In this document: positions 27,311 through 38,735 of the stretch, piece by piece
Position numbering within the stretch: position 1 is the stretch's first letter
How the letters are laid out: each line of letters starts with the position of its first letter
Assembly: GCA_950022655.1 (NCBI GenBank)
Contig: OX465579.1
Location: forward strand, 141,245,118-141,309,117
DNA: 64,000 bases
Direction: 5' to 3'
DNA from: Alentia gelatinosa
Taxonomy: Eukaryota > Annelida > Polychaeta > Phyllodocida > Polynoidae
Notes under the pieces: generated by a model
The model's input: only the letters and a program-made list of their open reading frames with translations
What the model was told of the DNA's origin: nothing
The model's database searches: none
Translations under genes and position numbers: made by a program

Positions 27311-29295
27311 CAGTAGTACTCATTCTTCGTTCCATGCTTAATCACGCATGACTGATAAGCATTGACTCTGACGGCGGAGAGCTAGTTGCATTTGGCCCCC
27401 TAGAGAAGGGGTCTCACGACATGTATTATGTTATTCGCGAAAGACAACTATTAGGTACATCCTTGGCAATCAATTGTTGTTATTGGTGAAAAATGACTGA
27501 TTGTGTCTATTACAACAGGTATAGCTAGCTAATTGTCAACCGTTGCAATCTGGGCGGGCTGCGCATAAACGTAAATACCAAGGCGAAGTGTGTTAGAAGT
27601 ATACGTCTTTGTATTCAATGAAATATGAAATGTCAGTGCATACAAATAAAAATTGATTTGGGAGATATCACTATCGGACTATGAAGGCTTAATCTTTTCC
27701 TGGATGGTCAACACTTAAGCACAAAATCGCAATTATAATTCACTGCACCTAAATGGGCCGGCAACTGCGCATTTACTTTCAAAAGGATGAACTGAAATAC
27801 ATTTATATGCATTTCGTAATTTTGTCCTCTTATAATTGTAACCTTCCTTTCTCAATAAATCAGAAGATATTTATAGAGTTGTATTCTTAAAATATCCTGG
27901 AATTGATTTCGAATTTCCCTAAGCCTTTCCATAATTACGCTTATAGGTTTCACCTCTCTAAAACTGGATAAACCTCCCTGTCAGTATTTAACAGCAACAA
28001 GGTTGTCTACTACTTCATCCACACAAGGTTGAGCCTAGACTGGCCTCGGTCCCCGAGTCGTATCCTCGACCGTACCCCTACCCCATCTCTACCTCATCCC
28101 CTCCTCCTTTGGACCCGCAGGATTTGATTTTTATGATTGTCCAGCATAAATGGTTGGCCTCTTATTGCCTGGGTAAACGTTTTTCTTAATGAATTTTCAT
28201 ATATTGTGGCCAATAAAAAACGATGAAAAAAATGACTTGAGCAAGTCTAGGCTGACCCCCTCCCCGATCTTCAATGCCACCAAACACAGTTGGTGTGAAC
28301 AGTTACATAACCACTCCAGTCAACGAAACTGCGCACAAACTTTGAGGGGTCAGCTTATTACGGACAACACCACCTGGACTCCCATCCAAGTTTTGTGAAA
28401 CCGATGTTATCTCGTTGGGTCAGCACATGTGGCCGACACTCACGTGGCAGGGCACGATACAACGTTATATAAATGCACATATTACTTTATACGGTATAAT
28501 TTCCGATACAAATATCTCTTGTTCAGGTCCGTCTCACATTTTTCCTTACGATCAACGATGCGAATCGTGAAGAAATGTCTACATTTTATAACTATGAGAC
28601 ACCAACATGCAGACTCTTCTCAATCACACCCAATCTTTCGTTTACATCCTCGTGAATCGACCAGATTAGGATCATAGAGTGGCCAGAAGTCGTGCTTGGC
28701 TGGAAACCAGGCCAGGTGGTAGGCCTTTTTACACAATGATGTAAAACCTTTGTTTTCAATTCAAGATATTGGAAACAGTTTTGAGATATCTCCCTCTAAC
28801 TCCCCTACATATCGATATATAACACTTGAAAATCGGACAGGCGGTTAGGTACCACTGCTTTTCAAACAGTATGACCAGACTCGGGAACAATCAGTGAATT
28901 TTTTTTTTGAGTCAAATTATTTATTCTGGACGGTGATAAGGCAAGTTCTGCCTGTTTTCAATCAGAGCCAGCAAAAAGTAACTTCGCGGTACATCAAAAT
29001 AATTGGGCTGTAACACCATGCTTTGGTACTAACTTAACAGGATTAAATAAGTATAGTTACAAATTGATCTTATGTACAATATGGGCACAATAGTGCTATT
29101 CATTTCATTCATAATGACGCAGAATGTGTGTACGTTGACAATCATAAGGTGAGGCAAAGTCGGTCATTACCCCTATGCAAGTAATGCCTGACCCTATTAA
29201 AATCGGGTCTCTTAAAGTCCACAAAACATCGTCATTTGTTCTTGATTCATCCCAATCATTGGCCTAGTGAGAGTCAGGAATAAACTATTGACGTC
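27311..29295. other. Non-coding stretch, no recognisable feature
   Basis: AT-rich sequence with no exon, RNA gene or repeat pair that I can support. Confidence 0.4.
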
Positions 29296-29299
29296 TTAA

Positions 29300-30820
29300 G
29301 GCCTGAACCCACTGTGCGATTCTTGTTCCTTTCCATGCGATATATGGTACCCCCCTATCGCATCAGTGGGTTCAGCCTTGCGATTTCCAGCCCTGCAATT
29401 CCGGTACCAGCCACCCTGGAGAGTACAATTTCTCGGCGACGAATTGTACCTCAGAGGGACCCAGAATCGCATGCGATAGATTTCAAACATGTCTGAAATT
29501 TTCCCTGAGATTCTGTTCCTAGGATGTAAAGCACTATGGAGTTGTCCCATTACACTAAATCCATACAAGGAATAAAGTAGACCGAGTAGCCAATGACTGC
29601 ATTCGCAGCAAACTCCGACCTTGATCCTGACCTCCTAACATGATATTTTCTAGCGCCTTGGGACGTAGACATCAGTCGAGAGTTGACCTACAATCTAATG
29701 GGTCACAACCACCCTCTAAAGGGTAGTTGGCTGCCTGTCCAAAAAATCGCAGTGTAGCCCTGACCAAGGATAAAGATTTATTTGCTACGATTCAGGACCC
29801 CGGTGGTGCAATATTCCAATGAGACCACTAGATATGGTCACGTGGTGTCAACAACAACACTGCCACGTGCCACAACACATGCACACTTGTGTGATTACTT
29901 TTTCCAGAATACTCACTGAGGAAATCTACAAATACTCTATGATAGCCTTATTTTCTTCAGATAAGATTAAGGCAATGGTGGTAGGCCCTACACTGGTTGT
30001 GATAATATTAAGTCATTACTCATAGATACCTAAGACATATTTATCCCAGTTTTTCTCTGACTGTGCTGTAAGGTTTTATCAGAGAAAAAAACATATGGTT
30101 TTCACTCAAACAACCATAAAGCCTGTTTTGATGTCTGTAGTGTTAAATAGCAAGGCTGAACCCACTCATGGATATATATGTGTTCCATGATAAAATCACT
30201 GGAAGGAACATTTCATGGCCACTAGGGGAGGGGATTTATCGCAGGGGAAAAATCGCACAGTGGACCAGATAACACGTGCGATTCTGTACTGACACTGAGT
30301 ACACCCCACTGTGGAAGTTGATGACCCGTGCGATAAACTGTCTCTCCCTGCGGCCCAATATCGCAGGGAGAAAAATAGCAGTGGGTCAAGGGCTTTAAGC
30401 CTATAATTAGGAGAAACCAAACGAGACTTAGTCGTGTTGTTTATCGCACGACGGAAAAGTCGTGTATTACTGCTCGAGGCGAAGCCGAGTGCAGTGATAC
30501 GCGACTTTACCAGAGTGCGATAAACAACACGACTAAGTCTCGTTTGGTTTAGAATTTATCCTACCCCATCTAAATTACTACAGCAAATTAAGAAATAACA
30601 TAAAACTCACCGATAATCAGTGATAATCATTGGTTGCTTTTCAAATGACGTCATTTGTTAAATGTATCCCACTAGAGCGATAAATTTCATTTTCCTGCGC
30701 CGTAGACCAAATACAGTCCGCAGGGCTGGAAATCGCAAGGCTGAACCCACTGTGCTATGCGATTTTGGGGGACCATATATCGCAGGAAAAGGAACAAGAA
30801 TCGCCCAGTGGGTTACTGGC
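29300..30820. mobile_element. TTAA-flanked non-autonomous DNA transposon, 1.5 kb
   Basis: The ends form about 100 bp terminal inverted repeats (29,300-29,400 and 30,722-30,820) at roughly 85-90% identity. They share CGATTCTTGTTCC, TGCGATATATGG and GGGTTCAGCCTTGCGATTTC. TTAA stands immediately outside both ends (29,296-29,299 and 30,821-30,824), which is the target site used by piggyBac-type transposases. There is no transposase frame inside, so movement would need an enzyme in trans. The first ~550 bp also match a copy at 40,325-40,700. A separate hairpin element lies inside at 30,414-30,550. Confidence 0.75.
30414..30550. repeat. 137 bp palindromic element nested in the 1.5 kb transposon
   Basis: The outer arms 30,414-30,449 and 30,515-30,550 are exact reverse complements over 36 bp. 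An inner pair continues the palindrome (AAAGTCG...CGACTTT) to a tiny GGCGAAGCC turn. The whole unit would fold into one long cruciform. It lies wholly inside the TTAA-flanked element, so it probably arrived later. Confidence 0.88.
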
Positions 30821-31182
30821 TTAAGACATCGAAAATACGCCCAATTCTACGTTTGCCTGACGGATCCGTTGTTTCAGTGAGAATCTGCACCAGTTGGGTC
30901 GATGTACGCATTTCACCGGCATGAGTTTATTGCTTTTCCCAACGTGTCAGGCATTACTACCGTATGCACTTCATAGATCGTTCCCAATTCCATGTAGGCC
31001 GCTTGAATAGCGATGATTTAGCGTCTTCCGTTCTACATACAAGTATTTTATACAGATTTGTAGGTGAAAGAGAGGCGATTATAGATGGGAAAACCGTTTT
31101 CTGATATCTTAAATAGAACAGAAGTTATTAAACTTTGCATTATTGCCTATGTAGACCGGTCTCTTTTATCCAGGAATAGTAG

Positions 31183-31315
31183 GCATGTCGATGTCTTATA
31201 GGTAGGTATAAGTTATCAATATTTTATTCCCGATTCTCACCGAGCAATGGTCGGGATGAATCGGGACCAAAAGTTGATGTCCTATAGGCTTTATTTACCC
31301 CTATAAGACATCAAC
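31183..31315 (+). repeat. Short hairpin family C, copy 1
   Basis: The sequence holds GATGTCTTATAGG...CCTATAAGACATC type arms around a core CCCGATTCTCACCGAGC...GATGAATCGGG. The same core and flank words recur at 41,240-41,345. Related CACCGATTCTGACCGACCC / AAGAATCGGTG hairpins are seen at 32,355-32,410 and, more diverged, at 38,318-38,390. Confidence 0.65.
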
Positions 31316-31527
31316 ATCCACACTATTCAAAATCACATCTCCTCCTTCTATAACCTCGTAATTTACCCGGGATGAGATCAAAGAGAGTGGCCGAGGGTAT
31401 GGCCCGGCTAGGGCCTGGGCCGGGTGATAGGTCTATATCGGCAATACTCGGTCATTATGGCCACCCTAGTAATGCCCGACGCGTCGGGGAAGGTAATAAA
31501 ATCGGGTAGGTAAATTGAGTACATTAA

Positions 31528-31793
31528 GGGCCGATTCCACCAACAGGTTGGATTTGCCATGGTATATCTTGGTATGTCTTGTAGTGTCTTACTGTGTCGC
31601 CATGTGTCGTACCTCACTTGTCTCAAAACGTTGGCGAGTGGTATCGGGTGTATATTTTGGTGCTCCACCAACGCGACACCTCAAGACACATCGCGACAAA
31701 TAGGCACGCGATGATTCAATCCTAGCCCGATTAACCAAGACAACCATTCGTGACTAATCTTGCTACATCGTATGTGTTGGTGGAATCGGCCCT
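31528..31793. mobile_element. 266 bp TTAA-flanked MITE, copy 1
   Basis: The terminal inverted repeat GGGCCGATTCCACCAACA at the left end returns as its reverse complement at the right end, and TTAA flanks both sides (31,524-31,527 and 31,794-31,797). A diverged second copy lies at 42,869-43,106. It has no coding capacity. The TTAA site again suggests mobilisation by a piggyBac-like enzyme (inference). Confidence 0.82.
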
Positions 31794-31795
31794 TT

Positions 31796-32150
31796 AAAGG
31801 CCAATGCCCATCTACCGATTTCGGAACATTTATGTACGTTTGTCGGTGACAAACGGAGGGTAATTTGTCTCAGCCAAGCCAAACGGAGTCGGTAGATGTA
31901 GGACAGCTAGGCAAGGCTACCAACCGATTAGTGAACCACCTCCTTCAGGTGTGCTTTTGTAGCCGACAAATTGTGGTTTCAATGTTCCAAAATCAGTGGA
32001 GATAAGTTTATCAACATGTTGATAAATATAGTCGGCAACAACAGAACGTTGGGAAATGAGGGTTGATTGGTTGGCCGGCACAGGCCGGCGCAGCAAATAC
32101 AGCAATCGCTTGGTGAGGCTTGTAGGGGGGTGCCACACTCGGTTTCTTTG
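31796..32150 (+). repeat. Dispersed repeat family K, copy
   Basis: It directly abuts the preceding MITE. Its start (GGCCAATGCCCATCTACC, GATTTCGGAACAT) matches, in reverse complement, 41,100-41,183. A further diverged relative, sharing the words around TTGCCGACAA/TTGTCGG and GATAAATTTNTCAA, lies at about 35,640-35,960. The family is probably a non-autonomous transposon, but its ends were not resolved. Confidence 0.5.
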
Positions 32151-32428
32151 GTTTTTGCCCTCCCCCAGCGATTAGTGGACCATACACCGATTTTATCAGT
32201 GTGCTATATCATATATATGTCTATAGGACTAATACCCACCAGTCCCTCTCCTCGAGGGCCGCGGGTTGAGCGAGGGGGTTACGTAATTTGCCTGCGACAG
32301 ATACTCCTATACGATTTGGGAACTAATCATTCAACCCTAAATAAATAGATAATATCACCGATTCTGACCGACCCAAAGGAGTGTTCGGGAAGAATCGGTG
32401 TATCGCTGTAGCCCCCTCCCTCGTGTAA

Positions 32429-32551
32429 GGGGCCATCCATAAAATATATACACCTTTGTTCTATTGCGTGCAAAATGGGGAGTGAGGTGTGTTGGGCGGA
32501 GGAGGGTCCGGAATTTTGGAAATTCTGCATACATATCTTATGGATGACCCC
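32429..32551. mobile_element. GGCCATCCATAAA-type MITE, copy 1
   Basis: About 120 bp with imperfect terminal inverted repeats: GGGGCCATCCATAAAATATA at the left, and CTTATGGATGACCCC at the right. The same terminal words with a different interior are found at 61,376-61,547. A partial relative sharing the inner words lies near 40,835-40,920. Confidence 0.72.
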
Positions 32552-34037
32552 TAACCAAATCAATGAACCCCACCCTACCCTGTGACAATTTGCTTAGTTA
32601 TGGCATGATTATGTGGATATTTTGGTAGCACTGTTTTACAGTAGTTGTAGATTATGACAAAACCATGACGCAATGCACTAACTCTAGTCGACCCCATATA
32701 TTACGATGAATTATATATCGAGTCAAAATTAGCTTATTAAGCTAAAGATTGTGCCTGGATAAAGTTATGTGCTGGCCGTCCCGGGATGACAAGATGAATG
32801 CGAGATAATCAAAGGAAAGGAATGGAGTCTTCTCATGTGTCAAATTTGTCGCTCATTTGACATGTATACTGGTCTGTCCGTGGTTCTGAAAAACCTAGTA
32901 AGACCACTTCACAGTTTTGATTTGTTTTTCAATTTTTATATTTTTAATGTCATCATTGTTCTTATGTTTTTGTTTTACCGATAATAACATTTCCGAAACA
33001 TGTAGGTCATATATGTCTCCAAGGTCATTTTGTTATATAATACGGCCCTTCGCAGACTTAGTGGAAATATCTTTCCTCTTAGTTTACCAGTATTAACTAC
33101 AAGATTACATAGTAAATTAAGTGTATATATGCGCTGAATGCATACGAGAATTCTTAGCAGAAAGTTCGTAGTCTAACCACGTTTCCTGCGGCTCGCACAA
33201 AATGAAAATCCAGCACGTTGGATAAGTGTGACGCTGGGAAAACGGAGAGGTCAATGACTCAGCAAAATACCTGTTAATGCTGTGATATCTTAAACGGTAG
33301 GAAAAACACCAGGAACCAATCTAGATTAGTGCCTGATAATGCAATACTGCAATGAACCATGATTTTCTTTATATCTTTCAATAGGCCAAACATGGCAACA
33401 GGGTTTTTCCCCCCAATTTTACGAGGCTAATAATTTGTTGATGAGGCTATTATCGATAAATAAAATCAAACGGATGGGGTCTAGTAGAGAATCGATAGTA
33501 TACTTCTTTTCTTCAAAAATAAGTGTGTTATTTTTCAAATAAGAGTAAACAGTTAATATGAGTCATTTGATCTCTGCACATTAAGAAACAAGCTATCGTG
33601 TAGACTACTATGCCTTTCTTTCTTATTATTAAATATATATAAGGTTACTAGCAAGTTACTCACTTCCATGATGATTGATATGACTGTAAAAGCCTCTCCC
33701 TTTGAATCAAATGCTTGTGTATACTATAATTCGGACATCCAAGTGTATGAATATCGTCACATTGCTACACATATTTTATATCATTTTCATCATCAACCTA
33801 CTCCCGTAAAAAAAAAAAACCTTTGAAGAGGATACACTCACAAGTTATACTATCATTGGCTTAATAGTCCTCCCGAAATAGTAAAACATCAATCATCACA
33901 CATTCCTGTGCACATGTTTAGCTGAGAACAATTATTGGCGTTCATATTTTGTGATCTATCAATATTTCAAGAACAGTATTGATAGGGATTAATTTTCTTC
34001 ACGCCTCATCATACAGATATATATGATTCATGCCTAC
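32552..34037. other. Intron DNA next to the Ig exon
   Basis: This AT-rich stretch lies downstream (in minus-strand sense) of the Ig exon and would be the start of its second intron. No further exon of that gene is recognisable here. Confidence 0.5.
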
Positions 34038-34349
34038 CTGCTATGGTGAGACTCGCACTCCGGCTGACAATGACTTCTCCATTTTTACGGGCGAGGCACT
34101 CGTAATCTCCTTCATCGCCTCGCCCGTGCTTTTTGCGCACGATGCGTTCAAAAAATAAGGATCCATTGGGGAGCACATAACGTCGGGCGTCGTGCACGAG
34201 GTCGCCATCACGGCGCCACGTGATGTTCACTGGACGATTGTCTGTCACTGAGATTGCTGAGCAATTAAATACAAAAGGTTCCCCCCTGAGTACAATCACG
34301 TCCTGAGGTTCTTCTGTGAAGACCAGTTCGAGCTCTACCTCGCTTCCAA
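34038..34349 (-). CDS. Ig1 exon of a DCC/neogenin-like receptor
   Basis: A 312 bp minus-strand exon codes for one immunoglobulin domain that would lie outside the cell and help bind guidance ligands such as netrin or RGM, if the family call is right. Seen directly: the first core cysteine in a FNCSA word, the core tryptophan in ITWRRDG, then LPNGSLFF and the DEGDYEC word with the second cysteine. The acceptor (TTTAATTGCAG) and donor (CAG|GTAGGC) are good, and both borders are phase 1, as in modular Ig exons. The order NCSA, LPNGSLF, KH..DEGxYxC, SR.A.L.IAG is closest to the first Ig domain of DCC/neogenin/frazzled proteins. Robo and protogenin Ig domains share part of it, so the subfamily is not certain. 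Its phase joins exactly to the signal-peptide exon at 45,196-45,265. Confidence 0.8.
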
Positions 34350-36131
34350 CTGCAATTAAAACGAAGGGGAAAATTACATAAATGTCTAGGATACATACAT
34401 TGATTGCATTTAGGTGCTAATACCTTGTGGTAGCGCCAGCTATGGTACTGGAAGGTTTTAGCTCTAATTTTGCATGACATTATCCAGTATGCAACGCGAA
34501 TCTAAGTTTAGGAACCAATAATCTGACATAGTACATATTCAAAAGTATCATTTTGTCATAAACATACGTATTCAGATAGGCACAATGCATACATCGTTCC
34601 AGTTTAATCTCTGGCACCTGTGCCCTTGTTTGAAATTGACAGCTCTATATTACAACAATACAATACCCACGGAGTTTGATTAAAATGCAAAACGTCATAC
34701 GAATAAGCTCAGTTTTGACAGGTAGTCTTTCTAGTACTCTATACATGTCGCCCTGAGAACGGTCCATAGTACAAGGGAGTTGCATTATTAATAGAGACTT
34801 TCACTAGGTTCAGGTGGACTTAACATACACCTCAAGCGGTAAAAAATGGCCCTCAGTGACGTTCTCTGTGGGAGGAACATAACACCTATTTCAATACCAC
34901 GCCAAATAGTTATCAAGTACTGTAATAAAACCAGCGCTTGGCACTCTGTCAACACTGACGCTTGCGGACCAAATTGTTGGCCAGAGTAGGGGTCGGTAAC
35001 TGACAGGACTACGGGCAACAACAATGGGCACACCTCCTGCTCGGAATAGTGCTGTTTAGAGGGCCTGTGGGGAGCGCAGTAATAATTCACACCGACCCCT
35101 CCTGACAGTTAGCGCCCCGTCAACATTATCGATCCGGAGAGGGGTTGTGTGTACGGTCATACGACGCATGGCTGATGGTCATACCGCGCCCCAAAAAAAG
35201 CATATTTATTACACGTCAGACAGGAGAATCCTCAGAGGTTTAGGACAATGCATTGCATTGATCAATGATAAAGCAGGGAATGTGATCTCTGCCATGTGCT
35301 GAAAGCACCTTCAGCTGCATGAAAACTGCCAGCAGTTTAGCACGACGTGTGTTTTGACATGGATGGAGCTCTGGTTCATCAATTCCCAGGTTGTCAGTGA
35401 GGGCGCAACGCACGAGAACGACTTCAGTAAACATACGGCCAACTTCCGGTATCGTTCTGCACACATCCACGCCTCTAGGGCCTGGACTAGGCTAGAGTCT
35501 AGCAAATATTAGAGGACGCAAAATAACTGTCAATATTAGACATGTAAGACTCTTTCTTGACATAAGCGAGGGATATATAGATGATATTGTCATATTGCAC
35601 ACGTACGAAGGAGTCTGATTATTGAATTATGGGTGCTGTAGCAACAGGGCATGAGTACGTAGAAGGAAGACCCCAGGGAGGGGTGAAGGGTAAGCCTGAG
35701 CGAGTTTGCCTGAGAGACCCCAGTATTCGAATAAGCCCACTGCCTACTACACGATTTCGAACATGGTGTACCTTTGTCTATGCAAAAGTAATATGTTTTG
35801 TTGCCGACAATGTTCCCTGGCCGATTCGCCTCATGTGCCAACCCCTAAGAATTTGGAACTGAGACAATGCCCGACGCTCCGTACAAAGGGGATTTTGTCT
35901 GACACAACTGAACTTCCATATGTTCCCTAACCTCTTGAGATAAATTTCTCAATATGTTTATAAATTTTGTCGCCTAAAACGGAACGAATTAAATACTCAT
36001 TATGGGTATGGCACACCGAAATGAGGCTCTAGTGTGAGACTAATGTATGGCTGGCCAATAGCAGGCCCCTTCTTGTCACGTGACATATGTAAATAACTGC
36101 GCATAGGCTCCATCAACCAAACTTATTCGGT

Positions 36132-36660
36132 AAGTGTTGGTGTAGGTGTTGGTGGGTGTTGGTGGGTGTTGGTAAGTGTTGATGGGTATGGATGTACGTG
36201 TTGATGGGTGAGTGGGTGGGGGGGGGGGGGCGGTATTGGTGGAAGTGGGTGTTGATGGGTGTTGGTCTGCTTTGTTGTGGTTGTTAATGGGTATGGGTTT
36301 GATGAGTATTGCTGTTGGTGGTATTCCTCTTGGAGTTGATGGGTATTAGTGTTTTTTGGTGTTGGCCAGCGTTGGTGTGGTTGTTAGTACAATGAACACC
36401 AATAATCACAATGAGCACTAACAACCACTGAAACCGACTCCGATACCAACCAGAACAAACACTCACACCAATAACCACCAACTAACAACACCCACACCCA
36501 TTCAATGCTCATGTCCACCAACAACTCATCACCCACACACCCACCCACCTCCACAAACACCAAACACTCATCAATACCAACACCCACAGCAACACCCACC
36601 AACACCTACACTCACCAAGAACAACACCCATCACCAACACCCAACCGCACCCCTCTTCCA
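36132..36660. repeat. Strand-switching GT/CA minisatellite
   Basis: From about 36,132 to 36,390 the plus strand is a degenerate GTTGGTGGGT-type array with a G run at 36,218-36,230. From about 36,391 to 36,660 it switches to the complementary CACCAACACC type. The two halves form a large imperfect inverted repeat, and the open frames across it are by-products of this composition. The next 350 bp (36,790-37,140) again goes from G-rich to C-rich. Confidence 0.85.
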
Positions 36661-38317
36661 CAATGCATACAGACATATACAACCAATCCAGCATGCCGTA
36701 TCCATAAGGTCTCATTAATAACAATATACCCTCCCGATCACCCTCAAGTCAGAGCACTGGAAGCATGGGGAAAGGTGAAGGAAAAGACGTCATAGGGGTG
36801 GACGGGAGGGACCTGCCGCGAGGGTATCCGGCGTTCAGCACCAACAGCGGGCAGTACGGTGGATAGCAGGTGGGTAGGTGTGTCGATGGAGAACGGATAG
36901 GTTAGCGCAGGGCAGCAGCGGACAGGTCATAGGGTCAGCGAGTAAACGGACCCAGCAGACGACAATCTGTCAACAGGACCCCGGTTGGTAAACAGGCGTC
37001 CTGCGCGCCCACTCCTGGGTTAACCGGCTTCATAAACACTCCTTCAACGCGCCAACGTGGCCCTACCAACCCGCCCTCACTCAACGCTGCCCACTACACC
37101 ACGGCTCACCCTGCCCCTTGACCCCCGACAACCCCTACCGTTCGCTATAATTGATGGACTTGTTCAACTGCGTGGCTAAAGTTAGATGAAAAAAGTGACA
37201 CAGGTCTATAGATCATGTGCACAGTAAAATATAAAGGAGGGACCTTGGAAACGGTTCGACACACTGGATTGTGATAGCAGATATGGTCAAGGTCAAATTA
37301 AACATTTCTAAGAAATAGTAAGGCTTTCCGGAAACTATGTCTCAGAACGAGACAAAGCAGAATCCGATCAGCATGGATCAAATTATGCATACACCAAATA
37401 CTTCTGCCCCTGCACCACCATTAGGCCTTTTATGTGCAAAATCGATTTTCAACCCACTGTGGTATTTGCCAATGTTCAGCCAAATACAGAATTAGATGTT
37501 TAAACATTGGGGTTCTTTGGTTAACTAGACATTGGAACGCTGGCATCCTATACAGCAGCAAACCCGATCTAGGCATGCGGCAAGGCTGAGCCAAAAACGT
37601 TACCAGGCTGTGCAAACCCAACCACACTGAATCACGATGGATAGGGGTAGAGGTGGCATCTAGCGGCACAACAGTTATTCTCGTTCAATGTATCAGCCCC
37701 ATTCCTCCAGTCGCACACACCCCTAACAAACATCTCCGTGCCCTCCGCCTTCCCCGCACTCCGCGGTTGGGGCAGACCGAGGCCGCAGACGGTGGTGGCG
37801 GCGGCGGGGCCCGCGCTGATGATGATGTCGAGCCCTGACCTGACCTGATTGGGCCGGCAGCATCGTCCAACAACTGCGCAATAAGCGGCGCCGCTACTCA
37901 ACCCGGGTCCGTACCCGACCTGCGTAGTTGGGTTTATTATGAGTCGTGAGTCTTTAGGGTTTGCCGGGCAGCCGCCTCGCCGCCCGGCTGAGAGCACGCG
38001 CGTCGGTGCAACCACCTCCTCCATGGTGGCGGCCACACCGTGCACCGAGCGGCAAATCCTCAAATCCCCATAGCTAGACGAACTATTTACATTACATTTT
38101 GGTAAGATATTCACTCCCTCATCTCCATTGTGGACAGGGCTAGTTATACTGGCTACATTCCATTAGGTTCCAATCTGCAAGATTCGTTTGCGGTGGTTCC
38201 CCTTGAACTGATGGTTTCCCAACTTTTCCGTATGAATTCGTTCACGTCTTCATAGACTTTTTGAGGCAAGCGACGGCATCATCAATTATTTTTTCCTGAA
38301 GCCTACAAGACATCGAC

Positions 38318-38390
38318 ACGCCGACTCTGACTGATTACACCTTTGCCCGACGGATACGTCGGGTCAGAAAGAATCGGTGATATATCTTTA
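38318..38390 (+). repeat. Short hairpin related to family C
   Basis: It contains CGACTCTGACTGA...GTCAGAAAGAATCGGTG, which resembles the hairpin at 32,355-32,410, with an inner CCCGACGGATACGTCGGG palindrome. Confidence 0.5.
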
Positions 38391-38440
38391 GCCTTATGGG
38401 CTTAAAGCCTCTGTTTCGTTACTCACTTCTGCAAACAGTG

Positions 38441-38735
38441 AATAAATACACAATATTGACTGGTTTCAGATACAAGCGGCCGTATGCTGCGAGGTGTAGA
38501 CGCGGAGTAATATCCGAGCGTATGCGAGGATATTGCGCAGTCAACTCAGATGAGCATACAGCCGCTTTTATCAGTCTATATGTCGAATCTGTTCATTGTA
38601 GTTATGCACTATATTTCCGTGCGCACTACTTTCCGTATGAGCCACCCGGAGCATACAACATAACCGTATGCGCCGGGTATGCCCATACAAACTCCCTATG
38701 TGTTTTCTATGGACACTGTGTATTAGGTGGATAAT
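38441..38735 (+). repeat. Dispersed repeat family A, copy 2
   Basis: About 295 bp matching the minus strand of 1,990-2,257. This copy carries an extra segment around 38,500-38,570. The two copies keep the same order of words over their full length, so they come from one ancestral element rather than a chance match. Confidence 0.7.

Noticed and set aside
36505..36795. Thr/Pro-rich open frame
   Set aside because: It is a by-product of the CA-rich half of the minisatellite.
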